Assembly (NCBI RefSeq): GCF_009755815.1
Contig: NZ_WRPK01000003.1
Location: forward strand, 496,001 to 560,000
Length of the DNA stretch: 64,000 bases
Direction: 5' to 3'
Source: Flavisphingomonas formosensis
GTDB taxonomy: Bacteria > Pseudomonadota > Alphaproteobacteria > Sphingomonadales > Sphingomonadaceae
The notes under the pieces were generated by a model that did no database searches, had not been told where the DNA came from, and worked only from the letters and a program-made list of their open reading frames with translations. The translations under genes and the position numbers were made by a program. Shown here piece by piece: positions 49,151 to 60,000 of the stretch; positions within the stretch are counted from its first letter, which is position 1; every line of letters starts with the position of its first letter.

Positions 49151-50791
49151 TCAGCCCTCGGCCTCTTCCGCCTTCTTCTTGGCGGAAGCCTTTTTGGCGG
49201 CGGGCTTCTTCACCTCGGTTTCCGCGTCGGCATCGCCCTCGGCCTCCTCGGCCTTGGCCTTCTTGGCGGAAGCCTTCTTAGCCGGCTTCGCCTCGTCATC
49301 CTGCGCGGCCTCAGCCGGCTCGGCCTTCGCCTTAGCGGCCTTCTTCGGCTTCGGCGCGGCTTCGTGGGCATGATCATGATCGTGATCGCAATCCGGGCCA
49401 TGGACATGGCCGTGATCATGATCATGGTCGTGGTGATGATGGTGGCCGGAGCCGATGCCATCATCCTCGGCCTCGATCGCGGCCTCGAGCTCCTCGCGGC
49501 TCACCGCGCGATCGCTGATCTCGGCCTTCTCGAACAGGAAATCGACGACCTTGTCCTCGTAGAGCGGCGCGCGCAGCTGGGCGGCCGCCATCGGATCCTG
49601 CTGGACATATTGGATGAACCGCTCGCGGTCCTTCGGATTGTACTGCTGCGCGGCCTGCAGCACGAGACGCTGCATTTCCTGCGGGGTCACCTCGACCCCG
49701 TTCTGCTGACCGATCTCGGAGAGGAGAAGGCCCAGGCGCACCCGGCGCTCGGCGATCTTCTGATAATCCTCGCGGTCCTTCTCCATCTCGGCCAGCGCCG
49801 CGGCGGGATCCGCCTCGTGCGACGCCTCATGCTCGAGCTGGCGCCAGATCTGCGCGAACTCGGCCTCGACCATCGAGGGGGGGACCTCGAAATCATGGGC
49901 GGCGGCAAGCTGATCGAGCAGCTTGCGCTTCATATAGGTACGGGTGAGGCCGTTCAGCTCCTGCTCGACCTGACCCTTGAGCAGGGTGCGGAGCTGTTCG
50001 ATGCCCTCCAGGCCGAGCGTCTTGGCGAACTCGTCGTCGGCCACTGCTTCCTTGGGAGTACGGATCTGGGTGACGGTCACGTCGAAGGTGGCCGGCTTAC
50101 CCTTCAGATAGTCGACGTTGTAATCCTCGGGGAAGGTGACGTTCAGCGTGCGCGATTCGCCCACCTTCACGCCTTCGAGCTGATCCTCGAAGCCGGGGAT
50201 GAGACGGCCCGAGCCCAGCTCGACCGACATGCCCGTGCCGGTGCCGCCGTCGAATTCCTCGCCGTCGACCTTGCCGACGAAATCCATGATCACGAGATCG
50301 CCCTCGACGGCCGGATGGCCTTCCAGCGCGTCCTCGAAGCTCTTCTGCTGCGAAACGAAGCGATTGACGGCGGTGTCGACCTCGGCGTCGACGGATTCGA
50401 CGGTCAGCCGCTCGAGCTTCAGCCCATCGATCGAAGGCGCCGGAACTTCCGGCAGAACCTCGAGGCTGACCTTCACCTCGGCGTCCTTGCCGGCCTCATA
50501 GCCCTCGTCGAGCTCGACCGCGGGCTGCATCGCGGGACGCAGCTTGTTATCCGAGATCAGCGTCTGGACGCCATCCTGCACGGCGGAATTCAGGGCGTCC
50601 TGGGCCAGGGCCTCGCCATGCATCTTGCGGATGAGGTTGGCCGGAACCTTGCCGGGGCGGAAACCGGGCATGCGCACCTGCGGCGCGACGCGCTTCACCT
50701 CGCTCTCCACGCGCGCGTCGATATCCTTCGCGCTGATCGTGAGCGTGTAGGCGCGCTTCAGCCCCTCGTTCAAAGTCTCGACAGTCTGCAT
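49151..50791 (-). CDS. tig: Trigger factor with histidine-rich C-terminal extension
   Basis: 546 residues versus about 430-450 usually. N-terminal ribosome-binding domain has MPGFRPGKVPANLIRKMHG, the PPIase domain has VEGDLVIMDFVGKVDGEEF, and the C-terminal arm domain follows to about 445. From about 449 there is an unusual tail: GHHHHHDHDHDHGHVHG, then DCDHDHDHAHE (14 His in the first 30 residues), then Lys/Ala/Glu-rich low-complexity sequence to the end. The core is a ribosome-associated folding chaperone and prolyl isomerase; the tail should bind metal ions such as Ni or Zn. It ends before the GT2 gene. Confidence 0.95.
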   Translation of the reverse strand: MQTVETLNEGLKRAYTLTISAKDIDARVESEVKRVAPQVRMPGFRPGKVPANLIRKMHGEALAQDALNSAVQDGVQTLISDNKLRPAMQPAVELDEGYEAGKDAEVKVSLEVLPEVPAPSIDGLKLERLTVESVDAEVDTAVNRFVSQQKSFEDALEGHPAVEGDLVIMDFVGKVDGEEFDGGTGTGMSVELGSGRLIPGFEDQLEGVKVGESRTLNVTFPEDYNVDYLKGKPATFDVTVTQIRTPKEAVADDEFAKTLGLEGIEQLRTLLKGQVEQELNGLTRTYMKRKLLDQLAAAHDFEVPPSMVEAEFAQIWRQLEHEASHEADPAAALAEMEKDREDYQKIAERRVRLGLLLSEIGQQNGVEVTPQEMQRLVLQAAQQYNPKDRERFIQYVQQDPMAAAQLRAPLYEDKVVDFLFEKAEISDRAVSREELEAAIEAEDDGIGSGHHHHHDHDHDHGHVHGPDCDHDHDHAHEAAPKPKKAAKAKAEPAEAAQDDEAKPAKKASAKKAKAEEAEGDADAETEVKKPAAKKASAKKKAEEAEG

Positions 50792-50852
50792 CTCTCAAAG
50801 AGCCTTCATTCTGGAATTCTGTCAGTCCGGCCCCGTTCGAAGCAAACGAAGC

Positions 50853-50937
50853 TGGTGCGGGCGAAGGGAGTCGAACCCCCACATCTTTCGATACTGGAAC
50901 CTAAATCCAGCGCGTCTACCAGTTCCGCCACGCCCGC
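50853..50937 (-). tRNA. tRNA-Leu (TAG)
   Basis: Class II tRNA on the minus strand, 85 bases: acceptor GCGGGCG, anticodon arm CTGGA-TTTAGGT-TCCAG giving TAG, long variable arm, T arm with GGTTCGACTCC, CCA encoded. Confidence 0.96.
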
Positions 50938-51056
50938 CGGGCCAACGATCGGCGGCGCTCTATAGCAGGCGCGTGCGTCAGAGCAAGGCGGACGACGCAA
51001 GGAAAGGAGCGCGGGGCTCGCCGATGCGTTGTCCGCTGTCAGCAAGGAGACACCGA

Positions 51057-51200
51057 ATGACCGCCAGCACACCGCCCGATCCGCACCCCGATTCGCCCCC
51101 CGAAGGCCCTGCAGATGCGCCCGAGCAGCCGGTCCATCCCGATCGTCCCGAGCGCGAGACGATCGAGGATGTGCCACCCGAGCCCGGAGTCGCAGACTGA
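51057..51200 (+). CDS. Proline-rich small protein
   Basis: 47 residues, almost all Pro, Asp, Glu and small residues (PPDPHPDSPPEGPADAPEQP), so disordered and acidic. AAGGAG lies 7 bases before the ATG at 51057, which supports translation. Function unknown; similar low-complexity mini-proteins occur in sphingomonads. It precedes the aldose epimerase-like gene by 45 bases. Confidence 0.5.
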   Translation: MTASTPPDPHPDSPPEGPADAPEQPVHPDRPERETIEDVPPEPGVAD

Positions 51201-51245
51201 CGGCAGCGACTTGCGCGGGAAAGCGGCAGGCCGCAAAGCGGCGGC

Positions 51246-52130
51246 ATGGATACGATCGAGATCCGCTCCGCCGCGCTGTCGGCGACCATCTCGCCCGGCG
51301 GGGCGGAACTGCAGAGCCTGCGCGATGCGGCGGGCCGCGATTTCCTTTGGGGCGGCGACCCTGCCTTCTGGACGGGCCGCGCGCCGATCCTGTTCCCGAT
51401 CGTCGGCGCCCTCGCGAACGACAGCTACCAACTGGGCAGCCACCGTTTCTCGCTGCCGCGCCACGGCTTCGCCCGGCGCAGCCGCTTCGCACCGGTGGTG
51501 CAGCAGGATGGCGAAGCCGTCTTCCGGCTGACCGACAGCCCGCCCACACGTGCTGCCTATCCCTTCCCCTTCGTACTCGAGATCCGGTTCGCCACGGATG
51601 ATGCGACGCTCTCGATCGAGGCGACGCTGACCAATCCGGGGGACGCCCCGCTGCCGGCGAGCTTTGGTTTCCATCCGGCGCTGCGCTGGCCCCTTCCCTA
51701 TGGCGCGCCGCGCGCGGAGCATGTGCTGCTGTTCGACAAGGCCGAGCCCGAGCCGGTTCGGCGCCTGGACGAAGCCGGACTGCTGCGCCCGGTCGCGCTG
51801 CCGAGTCCGATCGAGCGGCGGACGCTGAAGCTGGACGACGGCCTTTTCACCGACGACGCGCTGATCCTCGATCGGCTGCACAGCCGCTCGCTCTGGTACG
51901 GCGTACCCGGCACACCGGGCGTCGCGGTTCGCTTTCCCGATATGCCCGCGCTCGGCCTGTGGATGAAGCCCGGCGCGGACTATCTCTGCATCGAACCATG
52001 GCAAGGCCACGCCGATCCGGAAGGCTTTGCCGGCGATTTTCGCGAGAAGCCGGGCGTAGTCGCGATTCCGCCGCAACAATCACGCCGCTTCGCCATGTCG
52101 ATCACCGTCGGGGTCGACGCACCGGCCTGA
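51246..52130 (+). CDS. Aldose 1-epimerase family protein
   Basis: 294 residues of the galactose mutarotase-like superfamily (LacX/YeaD type). [15 protein letters not shown] and [13 protein letters not shown] hold the substrate His; [12 protein letters not shown] and [13 protein letters not shown] hold the second His and catalytic Glu. Likely interconverts sugar anomers; sugar unknown. Confidence 0.85.
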   Translation: MDTIEIRSAALSATISPGGAELQSLRDAAGRDFLWGGDPAFWTGRAPILFPIVGALANDSYQLGSHRFSLPRHGFARRSRFAPVVQQDGEAVFRLTDSPPTRAAYPFPFVLEIRFATDDATLSIEATLTNPGDAPLPASFGFHPALRWPLPYGAPRAEHVLLFDKAEPEPVRRLDEAGLLRPVALPSPIERRTLKLDDGLFTDDALILDRLHSRSLWYGVPGTPGVAVRFPDMPALGLWMKPGADYLCIEPWQGHADPEGFAGDFREKPGVVAIPPQQSRRFAMSITVGVDAPA

Positions 52131-52149
52131 TCGCGCCACAAGCGTTGCC

Positions 52150-53685
52150 GTGATCCGTCGTCCGGCTGCCGCCCTTCTTCTCCTGCTCGCCGCGTGCACG
52201 GGCGAGCGCCGCGCCGTGCTGCCGCCGGATGCGCTGGTGCGCATTGCAGACGACGAAGCCAAGGGGCTGGATCCGCAGAAATATTCCGACCTGGCATCGC
52301 TGCGCATCGCCGGCGACCTCTATGAGGGGCTGACCCGCTTCACGGCGGCGGGAACGATCGAGCCGGGGCTCGCCGCAGGATGGACGGTCTCCGCGGATGG
52401 GCGCGACTGGCGGTTCGCGCTCCGCCAGGGCCTCCTCTTTTCCGACGGAATGCCGATCACCGCGCAAACCTTCGCGGGGCTCTTCGCTCGACTGCGCGAT
52501 CCCGCGACCGCCTCGCCCAATGCCGCGCTGTTCGAGGCGATCGAACGGATCTCGGCCGAGGGGCCATCGATCGTGGTCGTCCATCTGCGTCATCCCTTCC
52601 CTGCGCTTGCCGAACTGCTGGCGCACCCGGCGATGGCGGCGCTGCCGATGCATCGCATCGCCGCAGTGGGTGACGGATGGACCGCCGAGCGGCCGCTGGT
52701 GACGTCGGGCGCCTATCGGCTCGCCGAATGGCGGCTCAACAACCGGATGCGGCTGGACGCCAATCCCCGCTGGCACGACGGGGTGCCGCCGGTTGCCCAT
52801 GTCGAGTGGCGGCCGATCGACGACCGGCTGACCGCATTGCGGCTGTTCGCGGCCGGCGGGGCGGATGTCGGCGGCGATTTTCCAGCGACACGGCGCCGTT
52901 GGATCGCCGCGCGCCGGCCCGGATCGGTCCATGTCGCGCCCTATCGGGGCAGCTATTATTTCACCTTCAACCTCCGACGCCCGCCCTTCGACGACGGACG
53001 CGTCCGCCGGGCGCTCAGCCTCGCGGTAGACCGGCGCTGGATTGCGGGACCGCTGCTCGGCATCGGCAATCCGCCGGCCTGGGGCGTCGTGCCGCAGGGC
53101 ATAGGTCTGCCCCCCTATCATCCGGCCTGGGCGGACTGGCCGCGCGAACGGCGGCTGGCGACGGCACGGACGTTGCTGGCAAAGGCCGGCTACGGCCCGG
53201 CGCACCCGCTGGTCTTCGACATCCGCTTCAACAGCGATCCTGACCATCGCCGCGTCGCCATCGCGCTGGCGGCCATGTGGCAGCCGCTGGGCGTCGAGGC
53301 GCATCTGCTCAACAGCGAAGCCAGCCTCCATTTTGCCAGCCTGCGCCGGGGGGACTTCGCCCTCGCCCGCTCGGGCTGGATCGGAGACCTTTCGGCGCCG
53401 GAGAATTTCCTGGCGATCTTCCGGTCCGATGCCGGCCCGATCAACTATGCGGGCTATCGAAGCAAGACTTTCGACGCGGCGCTGGACCAAGCGCTAGCCG
53501 AACCGGATCCGAGCCGCCGGGCACGCAAGATGCGAGCAGCCGAAGCGATATTGATCGACGATGCGCCGGTGCTGCCGCTGTACACCTATGTCAGCCGCGC
53601 ACTCGTCGGCACGCGCGTGCGGGGTTGGCGGGACAATCTGGCGAACGTACACCCGAGCCGGACGCTGAGGCTGACGAGCCGATGA
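52150..53685 (+). CDS. Peptide-type ABC transporter substrate-binding lipoprotein
   Basis: 511 residues, SBP family 5 (DppA/OppA type). Lipobox LLLAACTG near the start means lipidation at Cys; then [20 protein letters not shown] and [19 protein letters not shown] as in the family, and [20 protein letters not shown] at the end. Start is GTG at 52150. Binds a peptide or similar small ligand in the periplasm. No permease or ATPase gene accompanies it; the next gene is a second such protein. Confidence 0.88.
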   Translation: MIRRPAAALLLLLAACTGERRAVLPPDALVRIADDEAKGLDPQKYSDLASLRIAGDLYEGLTRFTAAGTIEPGLAAGWTVSADGRDWRFALRQGLLFSDGMPITAQTFAGLFARLRDPATASPNAALFEAIERISAEGPSIVVVHLRHPFPALAELLAHPAMAALPMHRIAAVGDGWTAERPLVTSGAYRLAEWRLNNRMRLDANPRWHDGVPPVAHVEWRPIDDRLTALRLFAAGGADVGGDFPATRRRWIAARRPGSVHVAPYRGSYYFTFNLRRPPFDDGRVRRALSLAVDRRWIAGPLLGIGNPPAWGVVPQGIGLPPYHPAWADWPRERRLATARTLLAKAGYGPAHPLVFDIRFNSDPDHRRVAIALAAMWQPLGVEAHLLNSEASLHFASLRRGDFALARSGWIGDLSAPENFLAIFRSDAGPINYAGYRSKTFDAALDQALAEPDPSRRARKMRAAEAILIDDAPVLPLYTYVSRALVGTRVRGWRDNLANVHPSRTLRLTSR

Positions 53686-55133
53686 GATTCGCCCTCCTCC
53701 TGACGGCGCTCGCCGTGCTGGTGACAGGTTGTTCGCGCAAGGCGGCGGACGGCCCCATCACGGTGAGCGCGATCGGCGAAGCGCCGGATCTCGTCGACCC
53801 GAGCCGCAAGACACCGAACCCTGCCTCCGCCATACTGCTCTCCGCGACCGCGCAAGGCCTCGTCGCCTTCGACGCGGCAGGCGAAGTAAAGCCGGCGCTG
53901 GGCGAGCGCTGGATCATTTTCGACGACGGGCTGGACTATACGTTCCGGATCGCCGCAGGCTCCGGCATCGGTGCGGAACAGGCAGCGCGGCTGCTCCGCC
54001 GGATGATCAACCCCCGGAGCAACAATGGCTTGCGCCCGGTACTCGGCGCGATCGAGGAGATCGTGGCCGTGACGCCGGAGGTGGTGGAGATAAGGCTGCG
54101 ATCGCCGCGCCCGAACCTGCTGCAATTGCTCGCGCAACCGGACATGGCGCTGATCTTCGACGGCAAGGGCACCGGGCCGATGCGGATCCTGTCTCGCGAT
54201 GCCGGATCGGCGCTGCTGCGTCCGCTGCTCGACGAGGATGCCGACGATCCGGCAACCAGGGCGATCCGGCGGGGCGAGCGCGACGTACGGCTGATCGGCG
54301 AGGCTGCCAACAACGCGGTGCGCCGGTTCGTGACCGGACGCTCGGCATTGGTGCTAGGCGGCAGTTTTACCGATCTACAGACAGCGCGCAACGCCAATCC
54401 ACCGGCAGACGCGCTGCGCTTCGATCCCGTAATCGGGCTGTTCGGCCTGCAGTTCGTGGAGAAACAGGGTTTCCTCGCAGCACCGGAGAATCGACGCGCA
54501 CTGTCCATGGCATTGGACCGCGACCGCATCGTCAGTGCCTTCGCCGTCAAGGGATGGAGAGCGTCGACGACGCTGGTTCCTGCGGGTATAGCCGATCTCC
54601 CCGCACCGACGGCTCCGGATTGGGCGGGTGCTTCGATCGGGGATCGAAGGACCGCCGCCGCGCACGATATTGCCATGTGGACCAAGCAGCAGGGCGCCGC
54701 GCCGACGCTGCGCATCGCGCTGCCCGCCGGACCGGGCGCGATGCAGCTTTTCCGGATGATCCGGGACGATTGGGCAGCGATCGGCGTGCATGTCGCCTAT
54801 GTGGCGATGGATGCGGACGCCGACCTGCGTCTGATCGACGCCGTGGCGCCGGCCGATGTCGGCAGCTGGTATCTGCGCCGATTCACGTGCAAGCTCAGCG
54901 CCGTGTGCAGCGAGACCGCCGATCAGTCGCTGGATGGCGCCAGGCTGGTCGCCACGCTCGCGGAGCGGTCCGCCCTCTTGGTGGATGCCGAAAAAAGACT
55001 GAGCGACGCCGTGCCGTTCATCCCGATCGCCATGCCTCTTCGGTGGGCGCTGGTCTCGCCCGCGCTCGACGGGTTCCGCACCAATGCACGCGGCGTTCAC
55101 CCGCTCGACGAACTCCGGACGCCGCGACGATGA
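53682..55133 (+). CDS. Second SBP family 5-like lipoprotein
   Basis: 483 residues. Lipobox [11 protein letters not shown], then [14 protein letters not shown] and a family-5 body with AATTLVPAG-type hinge ([18 protein letters not shown]). More divergent than its neighbour. The ATG at 53682 overlaps the previous stop by 4 bases, so the two are co-translated and may act together, perhaps as an unusual two-part receptor. No transporter core genes are near. Confidence 0.8.
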   Translation: MRFALLLTALAVLVTGCSRKAADGPITVSAIGEAPDLVDPSRKTPNPASAILLSATAQGLVAFDAAGEVKPALGERWIIFDDGLDYTFRIAAGSGIGAEQAARLLRRMINPRSNNGLRPVLGAIEEIVAVTPEVVEIRLRSPRPNLLQLLAQPDMALIFDGKGTGPMRILSRDAGSALLRPLLDEDADDPATRAIRRGERDVRLIGEAANNAVRRFVTGRSALVLGGSFTDLQTARNANPPADALRFDPVIGLFGLQFVEKQGFLAAPENRRALSMALDRDRIVSAFAVKGWRASTTLVPAGIADLPAPTAPDWAGASIGDRRTAAAHDIAMWTKQQGAAPTLRIALPAGPGAMQLFRMIRDDWAAIGVHVAYVAMDADADLRLIDAVAPADVGSWYLRRFTCKLSAVCSETADQSLDGARLVATLAERSALLVDAEKRLSDAVPFIPIAMPLRWALVSPALDGFRTNARGVHPLDELRTPRR

Positions 55134-55194
55134 AGCCCCCAGGGGTGACGGGATGTTCAGCGGAACTTCATGATCCGTTCCGCATTCTGGTGTC

Positions 55195-55617
55195 ATGGAC
55201 GCATCGGCCAGCAAATTCGACCACGCGCACCGCCTCACGAATGCGCTCTCGCGCGATCCGGCAGCGGTGCGCAAGCGCGTGGAAATGATGGAGCATTTGC
55301 TGGAACGTCTCGTTGTCGTGCCTGGCATCCGGCGCCCCATTGGTCTCGACGTGATGCTGGACGCGGTGCCGTTCATTGGCGATGCGATCGCGGCAGGGCT
55401 CGGCGCATGGATGGTCTGGGAAGCGCGCAACCTCAACATGCCGAAACGGGCGATGGCACGCATGGCGCTCAATGTCGGCTTCGACGCGCTGCTGGGCGCC
55501 ATCCCCTTCGTCGGTGCGGTGCCTGACTTCTTCTTCCGCTCGAACACGCGCAATCTGCGCATCATCCGGCGTCACCTCGACAAGCATCATCCCGGAACCG
55601 CTACACTCGACGCTTGA
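55195..55617 (+). CDS. DUF4112 protein
   Basis: 140 residues with the DUF4112 pattern: LLERLVVVPGIRRPIGLDVM, LDAVPFIGDAIAAGLGAWMV, ALLGAIPFVGAVPDFFFRSN. Two hydrophobic hairpins suggest a membrane-associated protein. Function unknown. It precedes the MFS gene by 31 bases. Confidence 0.85.
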   Translation: MDASASKFDHAHRLTNALSRDPAAVRKRVEMMEHLLERLVVVPGIRRPIGLDVMLDAVPFIGDAIAAGLGAWMVWEARNLNMPKRAMARMALNVGFDALLGAIPFVGAVPDFFFRSNTRNLRIIRRHLDKHHPGTATLDA

Positions 55618-55648
55618 CCCTCCGCCGGGCGCGCGCCATCCGGCGAGG

Positions 55649-56938
55649 ATGGCAACGATCAGCAACGAACCCCTGGTAACGCCAGCGTCCGCAGGACGGC
55701 CATCGACGCGGCGCATCCTGCTCGCCAGCCTGGTCGGCACCGCCGTCGAATTCTACGATTTCTACATTTACGCGACTGCGGCCAGCCTCGTATTCGGCGA
55801 CCTCTTCTTTCCGGATCTGTCGCCCACCGCGAAGCAGCTTTCCGCCTTCGCGACCTTTGCCATAGCCTTTCTCGCCCGACCGCTCGGCGCGATCGTTTTC
55901 GGCCATTTCGGCGATCGGATCGGCCGCAAATCGACACTGGTTGCCTCGCTGCTGATCATGGGCGGATCGACCATGGCGATCGCCTTCCTGCCCAGCTACG
56001 CCACCGCCGGTTGGATCGCCCCGGCCCTGCTCTGTCTGCTGCGCTTCGGACAGGGGTTCGGCCTGGGCGGCGAATGGGGCGGCGCGGCGCTGCTGGCAGT
56101 GGAAAATGCTCCGCCGGGCTGGCGCGCGCGTTTCGGCATCGCACCGCAGCTAGGTGCGCCGGTGGGCTTCATTGCGTCGAACGGCGTCTTCCTATTGCTC
56201 GGCGTGCTGTTGACGCAGGAACAGTTCATGAGCTGGGGCTGGCGCCTGCCGTTCCTGGCAAGCGCGGTACTGGTCGGCGTCGGCCTGTGGGTGAGGCTCA
56301 AGATCACCGAGACACCGGCCTTCGCCGCGATGATGGAGGAAGGCCCCCCGCCGGGCGTGCCGCTCGCCGAGGTGGCCGTGACCCAGCCGGGCGCGCTGAT
56401 CGGCGGCACGGCGGGCGTGATCGCCTGCTATGCGCTCTTTTACCTCTCCACCGCCTTTGCCCTGAGCCATGGCACGCAGGTGCTCGGCTATCCGCGCGAA
56501 ACTTTCCTGGGGATCCAGCTCGGAGCGATCCTGTTCCTCGCGGCCGGCATCGTCGCGGCGGGCTGGCTCGCCGACAAGAGCAGCCCGCGCAGCGTGCTGA
56601 TGATCGGCTGCATCGGGACTATGGCGGCGGGGCTGCTGCTGACGCCGATGTTCGGCGGCGGAACGATGTTGCTGGTCTTCCTCTATCTCGCCTTCGCGCT
56701 GTTCGTGATGGGATTCGTCTACGGGCCGCTGAGCGCCTGGCTGCCCGGGCTGTTTCCTGCGCGGGTGCGCTATACCGGCGCATCGATGGCGTTCAACGTC
56801 GGCGGCATATTGGGCGGTGGCCTGGCCCCGATGATCGCGACCGCGCTCGCCGAGGAAGGCGGACTGCCGCCCGTCGGCTGGTATCTGGCGGCCGCCGGCC
56901 TGCTCAGCCTCGTGGGGCTCGCAACCCAGAAGAGGTGA
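55649..56938 (+). CDS. MFS transporter, metabolite:H+ symporter family
   Basis: 429 residues, 12 membrane helices. MHS-type markers: GTAVEFYDFYIYATAASLVF and LARPLGAIVFGHFGDRIGRK, then GFGLGGEWGGAALL. Relatives import dicarboxylates, proline/betaine, shikimate or citrate; substrate cannot be told. The ATG at 55649 is used; the frame is open upstream through DUF4112 in a different phase. Confidence 0.92.
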   Translation: MATISNEPLVTPASAGRPSTRRILLASLVGTAVEFYDFYIYATAASLVFGDLFFPDLSPTAKQLSAFATFAIAFLARPLGAIVFGHFGDRIGRKSTLVASLLIMGGSTMAIAFLPSYATAGWIAPALLCLLRFGQGFGLGGEWGGAALLAVENAPPGWRARFGIAPQLGAPVGFIASNGVFLLLGVLLTQEQFMSWGWRLPFLASAVLVGVGLWVRLKITETPAFAAMMEEGPPPGVPLAEVAVTQPGALIGGTAGVIACYALFYLSTAFALSHGTQVLGYPRETFLGIQLGAILFLAAGIVAAGWLADKSSPRSVLMIGCIGTMAAGLLLTPMFGGGTMLLVFLYLAFALFVMGFVYGPLSAWLPGLFPARVRYTGASMAFNVGGILGGGLAPMIATALAEEGGLPPVGWYLAAAGLLSLVGLATQKR

Positions 56939-57036
56939 TCATAGGCGCAACGAACATGGACATTTATTCATGGAGATGTTCATGGCCCGGCAAGCGGCGC
57001 TGGTGATACGGCCGCGTCCTTTCTGGAACGGGAACG

Positions 57037-60000
57037 GTGGCGGAACGGCCGATCTTCTATGACGCGTCAGGCAAGAGGCGCCGCCGCTTCGCGGTGGCCG
57101 TCTTTGCCTTCGTCGCGCTCGCCATCCTGGCTGTCAGCCTGTTCGTCACCTCCGTCGTCACCATCTCGAGCGAAACGCCGCTGCCATTCGAGCCGGAGCG
57201 CCCGCCGATCACCGGAGCGAGCCGGGTAGGCGCACTCGCGCACGATGCCGGGCACGGGATCCGGCGGGCATTGCGCGCGGCAAGCTGGTTCCTATCCGGC
57301 AAGCCTCCCACAAAGGGAAGCCGGCCGCTCGCCATCTCCTTCTATGTGCCGTGGGACGACAGTTCCGCGGCCTCGCTGAGCCGACATATCGGTGATGTCG
57401 ACTGGCTGGTGCCGGCCTGGATCTCGGTGACCGGCCCCGCCCATACGCTGACCGTCTATCCAGACATCCGCGGCCGGCGCATCTTCGCTGCCTCCTCGCA
57501 CAAGCCGCTGCTGCTGCCGATGGTACAGAACGCGCATGACGGCGATTGGGACGGGCCGGGAATTGCTAAGCTGCTGCACGATCCGGTCGCCAGCAAGTCG
57601 CTGCTCGATCGCGTCGAGCCTTTCCTGCTCGCCAATCACGCGGCTGGCGTCTTCTTCGATTTCGAAGCACTGCCGCCTTCAGCGCAGCGCGATTATCTGC
57701 GCTTCCTGAAGATCGCGCACGACCGGTTCGCGGCGAAGGGGCTGCTGGTGGCCATCTCGGCCCCCGCAGGCGACCGCTTCTGGAACCTGCGCGCCTATGC
57801 GGCGATCGTCGATAAGATCGTCGTGATGGCCTATGACGAACATTTCCAGGGCGGCCCGCCGGGGCCGATCGCTTCCCAGCCCTGGTTCAGTCACGTCGTC
57901 ACCAACGCCGTGCGCGGCCTGCCGCCGGAGAAGGTTGTCATCGCGGTCGGATCCTATGCCTATGACTGGGCGCAGGGCGGCGACACGCAGGTGGTATCCG
58001 TGGAAGACGCATGGCTGGCCGCGCATGAATCCGACGCCACGCCGACGTTCGACGCAACGAGTGCGAACAGCAGCTTCACCTATATGCAGCAGGGCGCGCT
58101 GCACACGGTGTGGATGCTCGATGCGGCGAGCGCCTATAATCAGATCGCCGCCCTGCGCGCCGCCGGCATCAACGGCCTCGCGCTCTGGCGCATGGGCACC
58201 GAGGACCCGTCGATCTGGCAGATCTTCGGACGCAGGATCACTTCCTTGCCGGCCGCCAAGGTGATCCAGCAGATCCCGGCTGGAACCGACGTCGACATCG
58301 AAGGCACCGGTGAAATATTGCGGGTCGGCGCGGTGCCTGTACCCGGCGTGCGCGATGTGAGCGTCGACAAGCGCGGCCTGATCGTGAGCACCGCATTCCG
58401 CCAGCTTCCCCTGCCCTACGTCATCCAACGCGCCGGCAACCGGCCCGGTCTCGTCGCGCTCACTTTCGACGATGGGCCGGATCCGACCTGGACGCCGAAG
58501 ATCCTCGACATCCTGAAACAATATCAGGTGCACGGCACCTTCTTCGTCATCGGGGAAAATGCCCTCACCGAGCACGGCCTTCTGAAAAGACTGGTCGCCG
58601 AGGGCCATGAGGTGGGCAATCACAGTTACACCCATCCCAATCTAGGCATGGCGACCCCGCAACAGACCGCGCTGGAGCTGAATGCGACGCAGCGCCTATT
58701 CCAGGCCTTCACCGGCCGATCGATGCGTTTGTTCCGCGCGCCCTTCTTCGGAGACGCCGAGCCGACCACCGCCGACGAAATCAATCCGGTCTACCAGGCG
58801 CAGACAATGGGCTATCTGTCGGTCGGCCTGCATGTCGATCCCGACGACTGGAAGCGACCCGGCGTCCAGCATATCGTCGACACCGCCGTGCAGGGCGTGC
58901 TGGCGGCGACACCCGAGCGGAGCGGTCAGGTGGTGCTGCTGCACGACGGCGGCGGCGACCGTTCCCAGACGGTGGAAGCGCTGCCGCAGATCATCACGCA
59001 GCTTCGCGCGCGCGGCTATCGCTTCGTACTGGCGTCGGAGCTCATCGGCCTCAAATCCACTGACGTGATGCCGCCGCTGACCGCCTCGGACCAAGCCGCC
59101 GCGCAGACCGACCTTGCCTTGTTCAGCACGCTGGGCGCGATCGTGATCGGGCTGCGCTGGCTGTTCTTCATCGCCATTTCGATCGGCATCGCCCGCGCGC
59201 TGCTGCTCTCCGGGCTGGCGCTTGCCGAGAGCTGGCGGGAAAGCCGGCTCGAAAAGCCGGAAATCGATCCGGACCGATTCGTTTCGGTGCTCATCCCCGC
59301 GTTCAACGAGGCACGGGTGATCGAAGCCTCGGTACGTCGTGTGCTCGAGAGCGAGGACGTGCATCTCGAAGTGATCGTGATCGACGACGGATCGAAGGAC
59401 GACACGAGCGCGATCGTCGCACGCGCCTTCTCCGATGATCCGCGCGTTCGCCTGCTGACACTCGAAAATGGCGGAAAGGCGCGCGCCCTCAACGAGGGAT
59501 TGAAGCTCGCCCAGGGCGATATCGTGATTGCGCTGGATGCGGATACCCAGTTCGAACCGCTGACCATCGCGCGGCTCGCCCGCTGGTTCGCGGACCCCGA
59601 GCTGGGCGCGGTGGCGGGCAATGCCAAGGTCGGCAACCGCATCAACCTGATCACGCGCTGGCAGGCGCTGGAATATGTGACCGCGCAAAATCTGGAACGC
59701 CGCGCGCTGGCGCTGATCAACGCGATCACGGTGGTGCCGGGTGCCGTCGGGGCCTGGCGGGCCGAGACGTTGCGCACGGTCGGTGGTTTCCCCGGACAGA
59801 CGCTGGCCGAGGATCAGGATCTGACCATCATGATCCAGCGCGAGGGCTGGAAGGTGATCTACGACCAGCGCGCCGTCGCGTGGACCGAGGCCCCGGAAAG
59901 CTTCGGCACGCTGGCCCGACAGCGCTTCCGCTGGGCGTTCGGCACCCTGCAATGCCTGTGGAAGCACCGTAAGATCATGCGCACCGGCACGCCACGCGGC

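Noticed and set aside
53277-55288. Overlapping plus-strand frames over the second binding lipoprotein
   Set aside because: Out of phase with the gene that shows lipobox and family motifs; Arg-rich composition typical of shadows.
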